This document shows positions 36,750 to 45,692 of a stretch of DNA of 64,000 bases, piece after piece. The stretch's first letter is position 1, and each line of letters begins with the position of its first letter. The notes under the pieces are model-generated. The model saw only the letters and a list, made by a program, of their open reading frames with translations. It was not told the origin of the DNA and ran no database searches. The position numbers were made by a program, and so were the translations under genes. Source of the stretch: Aquabacter sp040755535 (GTDB lineage Bacteria > Pseudomonadota > Alphaproteobacteria > Rhizobiales > Xanthobacteraceae); NCBI GenBank assembly GCA_040755535.1, contig JBFMAV010000004.1, positions 45,833 to 109,832 of the forward strand, read 5' to 3'.

Positions 36750-38942
36750 TCAGGTACGGTCGTCGCGGGGGCTGTCGATATCGAGGCTCACGGTTCCCTC
36801 GCCAAGCGCGGCGATGCCCATGACCATGGCCTTGCGGCGCAGAACCTCGGTCAGCGGGGTGCCGAGCGGCAGCGCGCCGCATTCGGTGACCAGCTCATTG
36901 ACTAGCCGCAGCAGGGTGGCGGTGGCCTGCTCCGGAGGGGAATGGCGGATCACTGCGCCGTTGACGACGTCGATCTGGTCGCCGGGCAGGGCGAAGGACA
37001 GTTTCACGCCCTGCGCGGCGAAGGTGTCGCTCTGAAGCACCAACTGGCTCGGGTCCACTTCCACCAGCACCACGCCGTAGCGGCCGAACACGTCGATGAG
37101 CGCGCCCTCGCCGCGCACGCTGATCATGCTCTCCTCGCACACCCCGAACCCGTAGCGCACCCCTTCCTCGGCGCAGGCGACGATGAGGCGCCCAAGCCGG
37201 CGGGAGGAAAACAGGTTCTGGTCCACGATGCCGCCGCCGAAGAAGCCGATGCCCTCCTGCAGCACGAGGCCGTGATGGCCGGAATCGGTGGACACGCCGA
37301 ACCGGAACGCCTCGTGTGAGGAGCCGCCCGCGATCATGAAGCGCGACAGGGCCGAGGCCGAGCCGGAGGCGCCGATGATGGCGGCGCCATTGGCATGGGC
37401 CTTCGCCATGGCGAGCAGGACCGGCGTTTCCTCGCCGCGATAGAGCAGTGATTCAACCAGGCGCACCTGATTGCCGCCGGGCAGGAAGATGGTCTTCAGG
37501 CCGGCGATCTTCTCCACCAGATCCTTGTCGTGGCTGCAATGCTCCACATTGTCGATGGTCACGCCGAGATCGATGCCCGTGCGCCCGTGCGCGCGCAGCG
37601 CCTCGATGATGCCGCGCGCGGTTTCCCGCGGCTCCGAGGACGCGGCGGCCAGGATGCCGACATCGCCCTCGCAATGGGTGAGCACTTCCTTCAGCAAGTC
37701 GCCGCTGCCCGACAGGGGCGAGGAGCCCAGCAGCATGAGCCGCGAGTGCGGTCCCGGCTTCACGCCATAATCGCGCTGGAGGCGGGTGGCGCGGTTGGCG
37801 AGGCGCGCCGCGCTGAGCTTTTCGCTCATGATGCTGGCGCGGTAATTGACCGCCGTCATGCGAAAGCCGTTCTCGGTCAACGCGACCAGGTTGCGCGACT
37901 GCCCGCGCACCCGCTCCAGCTCGACCGTGACCGCGAGCGAGGTCTTCAGCTCCACCGTGCTCGCGCGGTCCACCGAATAGACATTGGGGTCACCGAGCAC
38001 GAGGCGCCCCAGCAGGTCGTACAAGGTATAGGCGCCGAACACATTGCGCTGCGACCGGGCGGGCGCGCGATAGGCGATCTCGGCGAGGCGCACGCGGCGC
38101 TTGCCCGGCCCCGGCGAAACCTTCATGCGCACCAGGTCGATCTCGTCGCCAGTGTCCAGATAGGTGAAGCGCAAGTCCTCGAAGGTGCGTCCGCGCTCGT
38201 CGAACTGCGCATCGCTCATGTCGATGACGAAGGCGCCATATTCGCCGACCACCCGCCCGCGCCGGCCATCCACGAACAAGGCGGTATTCTCGTCGATGCC
38301 GAAGCCCTTCTGAACGCCGCTTTTCGCCATGGCGACGATGAGGCGCCCGAGCCGCCCGCGCTTGATGAAATGCTGGTCAAGCACGCCGTAGGGAAAGAAG
38401 TCGAGCCCCTCGCCCAGCAGCATGCCGGGCTGTTCGGGATCCTGGGTGACGCCATAGACGATGGCGTCAAGCGAGGTGCCGCCGACGATCATCACCTTGG
38501 ACATCATGGCCGCGCCGGCACTGGAACCGGCGACCAGCCCGCCGGCGGCATTGGCGGCGCGGATGGCGGCCAGGACCGGGGTCTCCACGCCCTCCGGGGA
38601 GAGGGTATTCACGATGGTCGACTGGTTGCCGCCCGTGAAATAGACGCTGCCGAGCCGCATCACCTGCGCGGCATTGGCCGGATCGCACGCAGCCGCGCCC
38701 GCTCCCGGGCCGTAGACGGGAGAGAGTTCAGCCTCGAAGCCGTAGGACTGGAACACTTGGACGGTTTCCAGCCCCACCTCTTCCGGCTCGCCCGAGGCGG
38801 TGGGAAAGACCAGGATGCGGCCCCGGGCGAGACGGTGCATCTCGCCATAGATCTCCGCATTCCCGTCCTCCAGCCGCCCTCCGATCACGGCGAGCCGTCG
38901 CGAGGGCTCGTCGCGCAGCGAGAACCAGTCGTAGAAGGACAT
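36750..38942 (-). CDS. Double-length cyanophycinase-like peptidase (S51), second half degenerate
   Basis: The 730-residue protein holds two tandem cyanophycinase-like units. Cyanophycinase cuts multi-L-arginyl-poly-L-aspartate into beta-Asp-Arg dipeptides. In unit 1, GGNQ (Q107), the nucleophile S141 in GSSAG, D189-Q190-H191, R195, R197, R200 and E218 match the catalytic and substrate residues known for Synechocystis CphB (Q101, S132, D172-Q173-H174, R178, R180, R183, E201, from memory). In unit 2 the same residues, at identical spacing, read Q492, S526, D574-Q575-N576, S580, R582, R585, E603. The catalytic His is therefore Asn and one Arg is Ser. Unit 1 is probably the active site, and unit 2 may bind polymer. 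It lies 11 bp after cphA. Confidence 0.85.
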   Translation of the reverse strand: MSFYDWFSLRDEPSRRLAVIGGRLEDGNAEIYGEMHRLARGRILVFPTASGEPEEVGLETVQVFQSYGFEAELSPVYGPGAGAAACDPANAAQVMRLGSVYFTGGNQSTIVNTLSPEGVETPVLAAIRAANAAGGLVAGSSAGAAMMSKVMIVGGTSLDAIVYGVTQDPEQPGMLLGEGLDFFPYGVLDQHFIKRGRLGRLIVAMAKSGVQKGFGIDENTALFVDGRRGRVVGEYGAFVIDMSDAQFDERGRTFEDLRFTYLDTGDEIDLVRMKVSPGPGKRRVRLAEIAYRAPARSQRNVFGAYTLYDLLGRLVLGDPNVYSVDRASTVELKTSLAVTVELERVRGQSRNLVALTENGFRMTAVNYRASIMSEKLSAARLANRATRLQRDYGVKPGPHSRLMLLGSSPLSGSGDLLKEVLTHCEGDVGILAAASSEPRETARGIIEALRAHGRTGIDLGVTIDNVEHCSHDKDLVEKIAGLKTIFLPGGNQVRLVESLLYRGEETPVLLAMAKAHANGAAIIGASGSASALSRFMIAGGSSHEAFRFGVSTDSGHHGLVLQEGIGFFGGGIVDQNLFSSRRLGRLIVACAEEGVRYGFGVCEESMISVRGEGALIDVFGRYGVVLVEVDPSQLVLQSDTFAAQGVKLSFALPGDQIDVVNGAVIRHSPPEQATATLLRLVNELVTECGALPLGTPLTEVLRRKAMVMGIAALGEGTVSLDIDSPRDDRT

Positions 38943-38953
38943 GAAGGGTCCGC

Positions 38954-41701
38954 TTACTCGACCGGCGCGATCATCACGCCGCGGTCGTTGGTCACGATCT
39001 TAAAGCCTTCCGGCACGTCGAAGGAAATCTGCGCCGGGCGCGGTGTCGCCGCCTCCGGTGCCAGGCCCCCGCCTTCCGGCTTGAAATAGATGATCTTCTT
39101 CCAGCAGGCCGTGATGGCCTCGCAGAAAATCAACACCAGGTCATCGCGCCGCGCCATGGCGAGCGCCGTGTCCAGGGCCTCCATCTCCTCGGGGATGATC
39201 TTGATCTGGTCGTCCGACACCCCGAACGACATCAGCGCCGCCCGCATGAGATCGGGAATCTCGGTGGGGCCGCGTCCGCGCAGATTGTTGTCGCGGTGGC
39301 AGATATAGGTGTCAAACTTGCCGGCCACCTTCTGGGCGATGGCGGTGATATCCTCGTTGCGCCGATCGCCCGGGCAGGTGACGCAGACGATCTTCTGGCC
39401 GCGCGGCTTCAGCCGCTCGACGAGATCCACCATGGCGCCGACGGCGGCCTCGTTGTGCCCATAGTCCAGGATCACCCGGAAGCCGTGTTCGTCGAACACA
39501 TTCATGCGGCCGGGCGACTGGAAGAAGGTGTTGTCGAAGGTGCGCAGGCCGTTGCGGATCTGGTCCAGGCTCTTGCCGAGCGCATAGGCCATGGCCGCCG
39601 CGAACATGGCATTCTCCACATTGTGCAGCGCCTTGCCCTCAATGGTGGCTGGGATGAGATGGCTCCAGATCAGGGGGATTTGCGTGCCCTTGTCATAGAT
39701 GACGATCTGGTCGCCATTGAGGCCCTCCTCCAGCACGATGGCCTGCTTGCCGAGCCGGATATGCTCGCGCACCAGTTCGTGGTGGGGATTGCGCGTCACA
39801 TAGAACAGGTTCTTGGCCGTGGTGTAGGAGGCCATCTTCAGCGTGTATTCGTTGTCGGCGTTGAGCACGGCGGTATCGCGCGCGACCTCGACCACGACGC
39901 GCTTCACCCGCGCCAGCTCATCCACCGTGTCCACGCCGCCGAGGCCCAGATGGTCCGAGGTGACGTTCAGCACCGCGCCGACATCGCAATACATATAGCC
40001 GAGGCCGGAGCGCACGATGCCGCCGCGCGCGGTTTCCAGCACCGCAATGTCCACGGTCGGGTCGCGCAGCACCATCTTGGCCGAGACCGGCCCGGTCATG
40101 TCGCCCTTCACCGTGACATTGCCGTCGATATAGACCGCGTCCGTGGAGGTTTGGCCGACCACATGGCCCGCCATCTTCAGGATGTGGGCCAGCATGCGCG
40201 AGCAGGTGGTCTTGCCGTTGGTGCCGGTGAGGGCGGCGACCGGGATGCGGCTCTGGGTTCCCGGCGGGAACAGCATGTCCATCACCGCCCCGCCCACGTC
40301 GCGCGGCTTGCCCTCGGAGGGCGAGATATGCATGCGCAGGCCCGGCCCGGCATTGATCTCGCAGATGGCGCCGCCGGTGTCGCGGTAGGACTGGGTGATG
40401 TCGGAGGTGAGGAAGTCCACCGCGCCGAGATCGAGCCCGACCGCAAGGATCGCGCGCTCGGCCATGGCCTTGTTGTCGGGGTGGATGACATCGGTGACAT
40501 CGACGGCGGTGCCGCCGGTGGAGATGTTCGCGGTCTTGCGCAGATAGACCACCTCGCCGGCCGGCGGGACGCTTTCGGGCGTGTAGTTCTTCTCGCCCAG
40601 CAGGCGCAGGGCCTGGTCGTCCATCTCCAGTTTGGTGAGGACATTGTCGTGGCCGATGCCCCGGCGCGGGTCCTGGTTCACGATCTCCATCAGTTCGGTG
40701 ATGGTGCGGGCGCCGTCTCCCACCACATGGCCGGGCACGCGCTTGGCGGCGGCCACGAGCTTGCCGTTCACCACCAGCAGGCGATGGTCGTCGCCCACGA
40801 TCATGCTCTCGACAATGACCGCGGACCCTTCCTCGTCCGCGACCGCGAAGGCCGTCTCGGCCTCCTCGTCGGACATGATGTTGACCGTGACGCCGCGCCC
40901 GTGATTGCCGTCCAAAGGCTTGATCACCACCGGATAGCCGATGCGGCGGGCGGCCGAGACCGCTTCATCCGCGTCATAGACCTGGCGCTGCTGGGGCACG
41001 GGAAGGCCGAGATCGGCGAGGATCTTGTTGCACACGCCCTTGTCGGAGGCGATCTCCACGGCGATGTGCGAGGTCATGGAGGTGAGCGCGGCCTCGATGC
41101 GCTTTTGGTATTTGCCCTGGCCGACCTGGATCAGGCTCTGGTCGTTGAGGCGCACCCAGGGAATGTCGCGCTCTTCCGCCGACTTCACCAGCGCCAGCGC
41201 GGAAGGTCCAAGCGAGCGCTTCTGGGCAAAGCGCAGGAAGCGGTCCAGTTCGTCCTCAAGGTCGTAGGGCTCGTCGTCCTCCCGACGCGGCGCGATCAGC
41301 TCGATGAGGATGTCACAGGCGAGGTCGCCGGCCTCGATGCCGATCTCGTCGGATTCATAGCCGTAGAGAACTTCCACCTCGTCGGAGTCCGGGACGGGAA
41401 TGGACATGGCGAACGGCGTGGGGGCGCCGGCGAGCCGCTGAAGGTTCAAGGCCACATAGGCGATCAGTTCACCGAGCCCGCACGTTTCGGAGGTCCGCGC
41501 ATAGTCCAGCCAGGACGAGCCGTCCGCCCGCGTCTCGTTTGCGAGGGTGGGCAGGATCTTCACCAGCGTTTCCAGCAGTTCAGGCCCGTAGCTTGCCACC
41601 GTGGCGGTGGACCGGCTTCGAAGATCGATGGTGAGCCGGATCAGCGGAACCTTGGCATAGGCGTTCGGGCCGACATAAGCGGCGGTCGAAATGATGTCCA
41701 T
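38954..41701 (-). CDS. cphA: Cyanophycin synthetase
   Basis: CphA polymerises Asp and Arg with ATP into cyanophycin, a nitrogen store. The 915-residue protein has the normal architecture: an N-terminal domain (about 1-200), an ATP-grasp module with PVVIKPLDGNHGRG at 257-270 and ICEINAGPGLRMH near 447-459, and a Mur-ligase-like module. The Mur-like module has GTNGKTT at 493-499, ETARGGIVRSGLG at 556-568 and NVTSDHLG at 579-586. Both ATP sites look intact, as expected for the type 1 enzyme. GGGGAAGA lies before the ATG. It is co-directional and nearly contiguous with the cyanophycinase gene. Confidence 0.95.
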   Translation of the reverse strand: MDIISTAAYVGPNAYAKVPLIRLTIDLRSRSTATVASYGPELLETLVKILPTLANETRADGSSWLDYARTSETCGLGELIAYVALNLQRLAGAPTPFAMSIPVPDSDEVEVLYGYESDEIGIEAGDLACDILIELIAPRREDDEPYDLEDELDRFLRFAQKRSLGPSALALVKSAEERDIPWVRLNDQSLIQVGQGKYQKRIEAALTSMTSHIAVEIASDKGVCNKILADLGLPVPQQRQVYDADEAVSAARRIGYPVVIKPLDGNHGRGVTVNIMSDEEAETAFAVADEEGSAVIVESMIVGDDHRLLVVNGKLVAAAKRVPGHVVGDGARTITELMEIVNQDPRRGIGHDNVLTKLEMDDQALRLLGEKNYTPESVPPAGEVVYLRKTANISTGGTAVDVTDVIHPDNKAMAERAILAVGLDLGAVDFLTSDITQSYRDTGGAICEINAGPGLRMHISPSEGKPRDVGGAVMDMLFPPGTQSRIPVAALTGTNGKTTCSRMLAHILKMAGHVVGQTSTDAVYIDGNVTVKGDMTGPVSAKMVLRDPTVDIAVLETARGGIVRSGLGYMYCDVGAVLNVTSDHLGLGGVDTVDELARVKRVVVEVARDTAVLNADNEYTLKMASYTTAKNLFYVTRNPHHELVREHIRLGKQAIVLEEGLNGDQIVIYDKGTQIPLIWSHLIPATIEGKALHNVENAMFAAAMAYALGKSLDQIRNGLRTFDNTFFQSPGRMNVFDEHGFRVILDYGHNEAAVGAMVDLVERLKPRGQKIVCVTCPGDRRNEDITAIAQKVAGKFDTYICHRDNNLRGRGPTEIPDLMRAALMSFGVSDDQIKIIPEEMEALDTALAMARRDDLVLIFCEAITACWKKIIYFKPEGGGLAPEAATPRPAQISFDVPEGFKIVTNDRGVMIAPVE

Positions 41702-42066
41702 CTGGTCTTCCCCAAGCGATCCGGCTGCGCCGGTCCCCGCGTCTTGAAGGCTGTTCGTGGACCTGGAGCCTTTTCAGGAGGAAAGCATCGATCGGGAAAG
41801 CCGGCCCATGCGGATGTTGCAACGCACAAACTCTGCCTTCCGCCGTCCTTGGACTCGCGCGCCACGCCACGGCCTCGCGGCCTCCTGCACGACGTCATCC
41901 AATGGCGGGACGCTGAAACCCCCGAAAAAAATCCCGAGCCGATTTGAGCCTAGACCCAATCGCGCGCCCCAAGCAATATGTCGTGATGACGACAGGGGGC
42001 AGAGCCGGCTAAGGCGTTGCGCCGGCTGTCTTTTGCTGCACTGCAAAAGGGCGTGGGGGAAATTAA
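41702..42066. other. Divergent intergenic region, cphA and M14 deacylase
   Basis: This 365-bp region between divergent starts shows no gene I can support. It contains CTTTTGC-N6-GCAAAAG at 42030-42049, just before the M14 gene, and an AGCCGG/CCGGCT pair at 42003-42027. Either could act as an operator or leader hairpin. A run of A bases (GAAAAAAAT) lies near 41925. I find no clear -35/-10. Confidence 0.5.
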
Positions 42067-43212
42067 ATGGCGCAATTTGAGGCACAGGGCGGGGCGCGCG
42101 ACGTGCGTGTCCTGCCCCCCGATGTCGCGGGCGGGCCGCCCCGCGAGATCACGGTTTTGCGCTTCGGAACGCCGGGCGCCCGCCCTAAGGCCTATCTCCA
42201 GGCCGGCCTGCATGCCGATGAATTTCCGGGCATGCTGGTTCTGCGCCACCTTGCCGCAGAATTGTCCGAACTCGCCGCGCGCGGAGCGATCCCGGGCGAG
42301 GTGGTGGTGGTGCCGCAAGCCAATCCCATCGGCCTGGCGCAGCAGGACCACGGCTTTCTCCAGGGCCGGTTCGACGTGAGGAGCGGGCGCAATTTCAATC
42401 GCGACTATCCCGATCTGGCCTCCCTTGTGGCCGAGGGGCTGAACGGCCGTCTTGGAGGCGATGCCGCGGCGAATGTGGCCACGATCCGCACCGCAATGGG
42501 CCAGGCGCTGGCAGGGATTGAGCCTGCCGACCAACTGGGTGCCCTGCGCAAGACGCTGATGGAATTGGCTTACGACGCCGACATCACACTCGATCTGCAC
42601 GCCGACAATGAAGCCCTGCTGCATCTTTATGTCGGCACGCCGCTGTGGCCGGGGGCGGCCGACCTTGCGGCCGAATTGGACGCGCGGGCGATTCTGCTGG
42701 CGGAGGTCTCGGGCGGCCATCCGTTCGACGAGGCCTGCGGCGGGCCGTGGTGGCATCTGGCCAAATGTTTTCCGGACCTCCCCATTCCTCCCGCCTGCCT
42801 GTCCGCGACGGTTGAGCTGCGCTCCAACGACGACGTGGACGATGCGGCCGCGCGGCGCGACGCAGCCGCCCTGCTGCGGTTCCTGCAGCGGCGGGGCGTG
42901 GTGGCGGGCGATCCGGGCGAGGTGCCCCGCCTGCTCTGCGAGGCGGCGCCTCTGGACGCCATGCAGCAGGTTCGCGCCCCCGCTGAAGGGCTGATCTCCT
43001 ATCGCGCCCGCCTTGGGGACAGGGTCCGCTCCGGCGACATCATCGCCGACATCATCGACCCTCTGGGCGATGTGACGCCGGTGCCAGCGACGACCGACGG
43101 GCTCCTGTTCGCGCGACACAGCCAGACATATGCCTGGGTCGGGAAGGTGATCGGAAAGGTTGCCGGAACGCGGCCGCTGGCGGAGCGAACCGGCCTGCTC
43201 TTAACCGAATGA
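42067..43212 (+). CDS. Succinylglutamate desuccinylase/aspartoacylase-family (M14) protein
   Basis: This 381-residue zinc hydrolase-like protein has the metal motif AGLHADEFPG (H49, E52), a third ligand H178 in LDLHAD, the carboxylate-binding GRNFNRDYP (108-116), and a candidate catalytic Glu in SATVELRSNDD. A biotinyl-like C-terminal domain (APAEGLISYRARLGDRVRSGDIIADIIDP) ends the protein, as in AstE-related proteins of unknown substrate. It is divergent from cphA and upstream of an amino acid permease, so a role in amino acid or peptide turnover is plausible but only inferred. Confidence 0.85.
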   Translation: MAQFEAQGGARDVRVLPPDVAGGPPREITVLRFGTPGARPKAYLQAGLHADEFPGMLVLRHLAAELSELAARGAIPGEVVVVPQANPIGLAQQDHGFLQGRFDVRSGRNFNRDYPDLASLVAEGLNGRLGGDAAANVATIRTAMGQALAGIEPADQLGALRKTLMELAYDADITLDLHADNEALLHLYVGTPLWPGAADLAAELDARAILLAEVSGGHPFDEACGGPWWHLAKCFPDLPIPPACLSATVELRSNDDVDDAAARRDAAALLRFLQRRGVVAGDPGEVPRLLCEAAPLDAMQQVRAPAEGLISYRARLGDRVRSGDIIADIIDPLGDVTPVPATTDGLLFARHSQTYAWVGKVIGKVAGTRPLAERTGLLLTE

Positions 43213-43356
43213 ACAGGCACGGGTCGCATTTCGACATTTTTGTGGCACGGTGATTGCTGGGGAGACGGTCCGGCCTCGGCCGGTGGGGGGAGGGCGGGGC
43301 CGCGGTCCGAAACAGTTTCAGGCGGTCGGTTTTCAATCGGAAGGACGGGGCTTTCC

Positions 43357-44781
43357 ATGAGTTCGAATTCATTCGCGCGCGCGTTGATGCGCTGTAAGCC
43401 GGTGAGCGCCATGGTGGACGAGCATGGCGGCGGCAAGGGGCACCTGTCGCGCTCCATCGGCCTGTTCCAGCTCACCATGCTGGGGGTGGGCGCCACCATC
43501 GGCACCGGTATTTTCGTGGCCTTGACGGCCGCCGTGCCCGAAGCCGGCCCGGCCGTGATCGTCTCCTTCATCATCGCCGGCATCACGGCGGCCCTCACTG
43601 CCCTGTGCTATGCCGAGATCGCCTCGACCATTCCGGTCTCCGGCTCTTCTTATTCCTATGCCTATGCCACCATGGGCGAATTGGTCGCCTATATCGTGGG
43701 CTCCTGCCTGCTGCTGGAATATGCGGTCTCCGCCTCCGCCATCGCGGTCGGCTGGGGCCAGTATCTCAACCAGTTGCTGGCCGACGTGTCGGGCTGGCAA
43801 ATGCCCGACGCCATCAGCCAGCCCCCCGGCGCCGGCGGCTATGTCAATCTTCCGGCCATCGTGCTGGTGGCCATGTGCGCGGGGCTGCTCATCAAGGGCG
43901 CGCGCGAATCCACCACCATCAACGCCATTCTCGTGGTGGTGAAGCTGGGCGTGCTGGTGATGTTCGTCATCATCGCCTTCACCGCCTTCCAGGTGGAGAA
44001 TCTCGAACCCTTCACGCCCAAGGGTTGGCTCGGGGTGGGCACCGCCGCCGGCACCATCTTCTTCTCCTATATCGGCATCGATGCGGTCTCGACCGCCGGC
44101 GAGGAGGTGAAGAACCCGCGCAAGACGCTGCCGGCCGGCATCATCCTCTCGCTCCTGCTGGTCACCGCCGCCTATGTGCTGGTGGCCTTCTCGGCGGTGG
44201 GCGCGCAGAAATGGACCGAGTTCGCCGGCCAGGATGCCGGCCTTGCCGTGATCCTGCAGAACATCACCGGGTCCAGCTGGCCGGCGGGCGTTCTCTCGAT
44301 CGGTGCCGTTATTTCCATCTTCTCGGTGACCCTGGTGGTCATGTACGGGCAGACCCGCATCCTGTTCGCCATGAGCCGCGACGGCCTGCTGCCGAAGATG
44401 TTCCAGAAGGTCGATCCGCAGACCATGACGCCGGTGACCAACACCTACATCGTCGCGGTCTTCATCGCCGTGCTCGCGGCTCTCGTGCCGCTGGACGTGC
44501 TCGCCAACCTGACCAGCATGGGCACGCTGATCGCCTTCGCGGTGGTGTCCGGCGGCGTCATCATCCTGCGCCGCACCCGCCCCGATCTGCCGCGCGGCTA
44601 TACGGTGCCCTTGTTTCCCTACGTGCCGATCGCCAGCATGCTGTTCTGCATCTATCTGATCAGCCAGTTGCCCTGGGACACCTATCTGCTGTTCGCGGTC
44701 TGGATCACGGTCGCGATGATCATCTATTTCAGCTATTCGTTCCGCAATTCCGCCCTCGCCAAGGCCGGGAGCGCGCAATGA
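43357..44781 (+). CDS. Amino acid permease, CAT type
   Basis: This inner-membrane transporter of 474 residues has about 12 hydrophobic segments and a basic N-terminal tail. TM1 is MLGVGATIGTGIFVALTAA. The CAT-family features YAEIASTIPVSGSSYSYAYATMGE and FFSYIGIDAVSTAGEEVKNPRKTLP, plus LFAMSRDGLLPKMFQKV, fit the cationic amino acid transporters. Arginine or another cationic amino acid is a reasonable guess near cyanophycin genes, but it is not shown by sequence. AAGGACGGGG precedes ATG 43357. The stop overlaps the next ATG as ATGA. Confidence 0.88.
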   Translation: MSSNSFARALMRCKPVSAMVDEHGGGKGHLSRSIGLFQLTMLGVGATIGTGIFVALTAAVPEAGPAVIVSFIIAGITAALTALCYAEIASTIPVSGSSYSYAYATMGELVAYIVGSCLLLEYAVSASAIAVGWGQYLNQLLADVSGWQMPDAISQPPGAGGYVNLPAIVLVAMCAGLLIKGARESTTINAILVVVKLGVLVMFVIIAFTAFQVENLEPFTPKGWLGVGTAAGTIFFSYIGIDAVSTAGEEVKNPRKTLPAGIILSLLLVTAAYVLVAFSAVGAQKWTEFAGQDAGLAVILQNITGSSWPAGVLSIGAVISIFSVTLVVMYGQTRILFAMSRDGLLPKMFQKVDPQTMTPVTNTYIVAVFIAVLAALVPLDVLANLTSMGTLIAFAVVSGGVIILRRTRPDLPRGYTVPLFPYVPIASMLFCIYLISQLPWDTYLLFAVWITVAMIIYFSYSFRNSALAKAGSAQ

Positions 44782-45647
44782 ACTATCTCATCGGCTATGC
44801 GCCGGACCGGGGCGGGGCGGATGCCCTTGCGGTCGGGCGCATGATGGCGTTGGCGGGCGATGTGCCCGTCACCGTCTGCGTGGTGACGCCGGAGACCTGG
44901 GGCTATCCCTCTCCGGCGGCGGTGGACGCGGAATACAAGCAGTTCCTGGGCGAATATTCCCGCAAGGCCCTCGCCCGGGCGAAAGCCTATCTGGGCGACG
45001 CGGTCCAGGCGGACTATCTCGCGATTGCCGCCGACAGCGCCTCCAAGGGCCTGTCGCGGGTGGCGAACGAACTCAACGCCTATCTCACCATCGTCGGCTC
45101 CGCCCGGGATGGAAAGAAGATGCGCGCGGGGCTCGGTTCCACGGCCTCGGGCGTGCTCGCGGGCACCAAATGCCCGACGCTCATGGCTCCGCTCGGCTAT
45201 GCGGCCAATGCGCCGAAGAAGCTGGAGCGGGTCACCTGCGCCTATTCCGACGACCGGCAGGGCGCCGCGACACTGGCCGTCGCCCTCGATCTCGCCCGGG
45301 CCCACAAGGTGCCGCTGCGCCTCGTCACCTTCGTGGTGCGCGACAATCAGATGTATCCTTCAAACGTGGGCTACGACATCGAGCACATCGTCTCGAACAC
45401 CTGGCGCAAGCAGGCGGTCGAGGCGCAGAAGGCGGCGCTGGCGGATCTGCCCCCGGACGTGGAAGGCACCTGCGCCATCGGCGACGGGCCGGATTGGAAG
45501 CGCGCCATCGCCTCGGTGGGCTGGCTGTGGGGCGATATTCTGGTGGCGGGCGCGCACCACGAGGGCGGCGTCACCGCCTTCCTGTTCGGCTCCGCATTCA
45601 CGCGCCTGCTGCGCTATGCGAGCGTGCCCATCGTCGCGGTGGATTGA
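44778..45647 (+). CDS. Tandem universal stress protein (UspA family)
   Basis: This 289-residue protein comprises two UspA-like alpha/beta domains (about 1-140 and 150-289). The first has the hydrophobic strand YLIGYAPDRGGADAL and ends LAGTKCPTLMAPLG. The second starts RVTCAYSDDRQGAATLAVAL and ends GSAFTRLLRYASVPIVAVD, the usual ATP-region position. The ATGA overlap with the permease stop indicates translational coupling, so it probably regulates or protects that transporter. USP domains fused or coupled to APC transporters are known. Confidence 0.88.
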   Translation: MNYLIGYAPDRGGADALAVGRMMALAGDVPVTVCVVTPETWGYPSPAAVDAEYKQFLGEYSRKALARAKAYLGDAVQADYLAIAADSASKGLSRVANELNAYLTIVGSARDGKKMRAGLGSTASGVLAGTKCPTLMAPLGYAANAPKKLERVTCAYSDDRQGAATLAVALDLARAHKVPLRLVTFVVRDNQMYPSNVGYDIEHIVSNTWRKQAVEAQKAALADLPPDVEGTCAIGDGPDWKRAIASVGWLWGDILVAGAHHEGGVTAFLFGSAFTRLLRYASVPIVAVD

Positions 45648-45648
45648 G

Positions 45649-45679
45649 ACGAAGGGGCAGGCGCGGCCTGCCCCTTCGT
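45649..45679. terminator. Bidirectional terminator
   Basis: A perfect 14-bp stem, ACGAAGGGGCAGGC and GCCTGCCCCTTCGT, with a GCG loop lies between the USP gene (ends 45647) and the convergent nadC gene (ends 45693). The symmetric stem and position strongly suggest it stops both transcripts. Confidence 0.75.
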
Positions 45680-45692
45680 ACCCTGCGTCCGC

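Noticed and set aside
38216..38470. Possible frameshift between the two cyanophycinase units
   Set aside because: The frame is continuous through both units, motifs of both are in one reading frame, and linker length is reasonable.
39296..41947. An 883-codon plus-strand frame antisense to cphA
   Set aside because: Composition is that of the complementary strand of a GC-rich gene (His, Asp, Val, Arg), with no domain; cphA is unambiguous.
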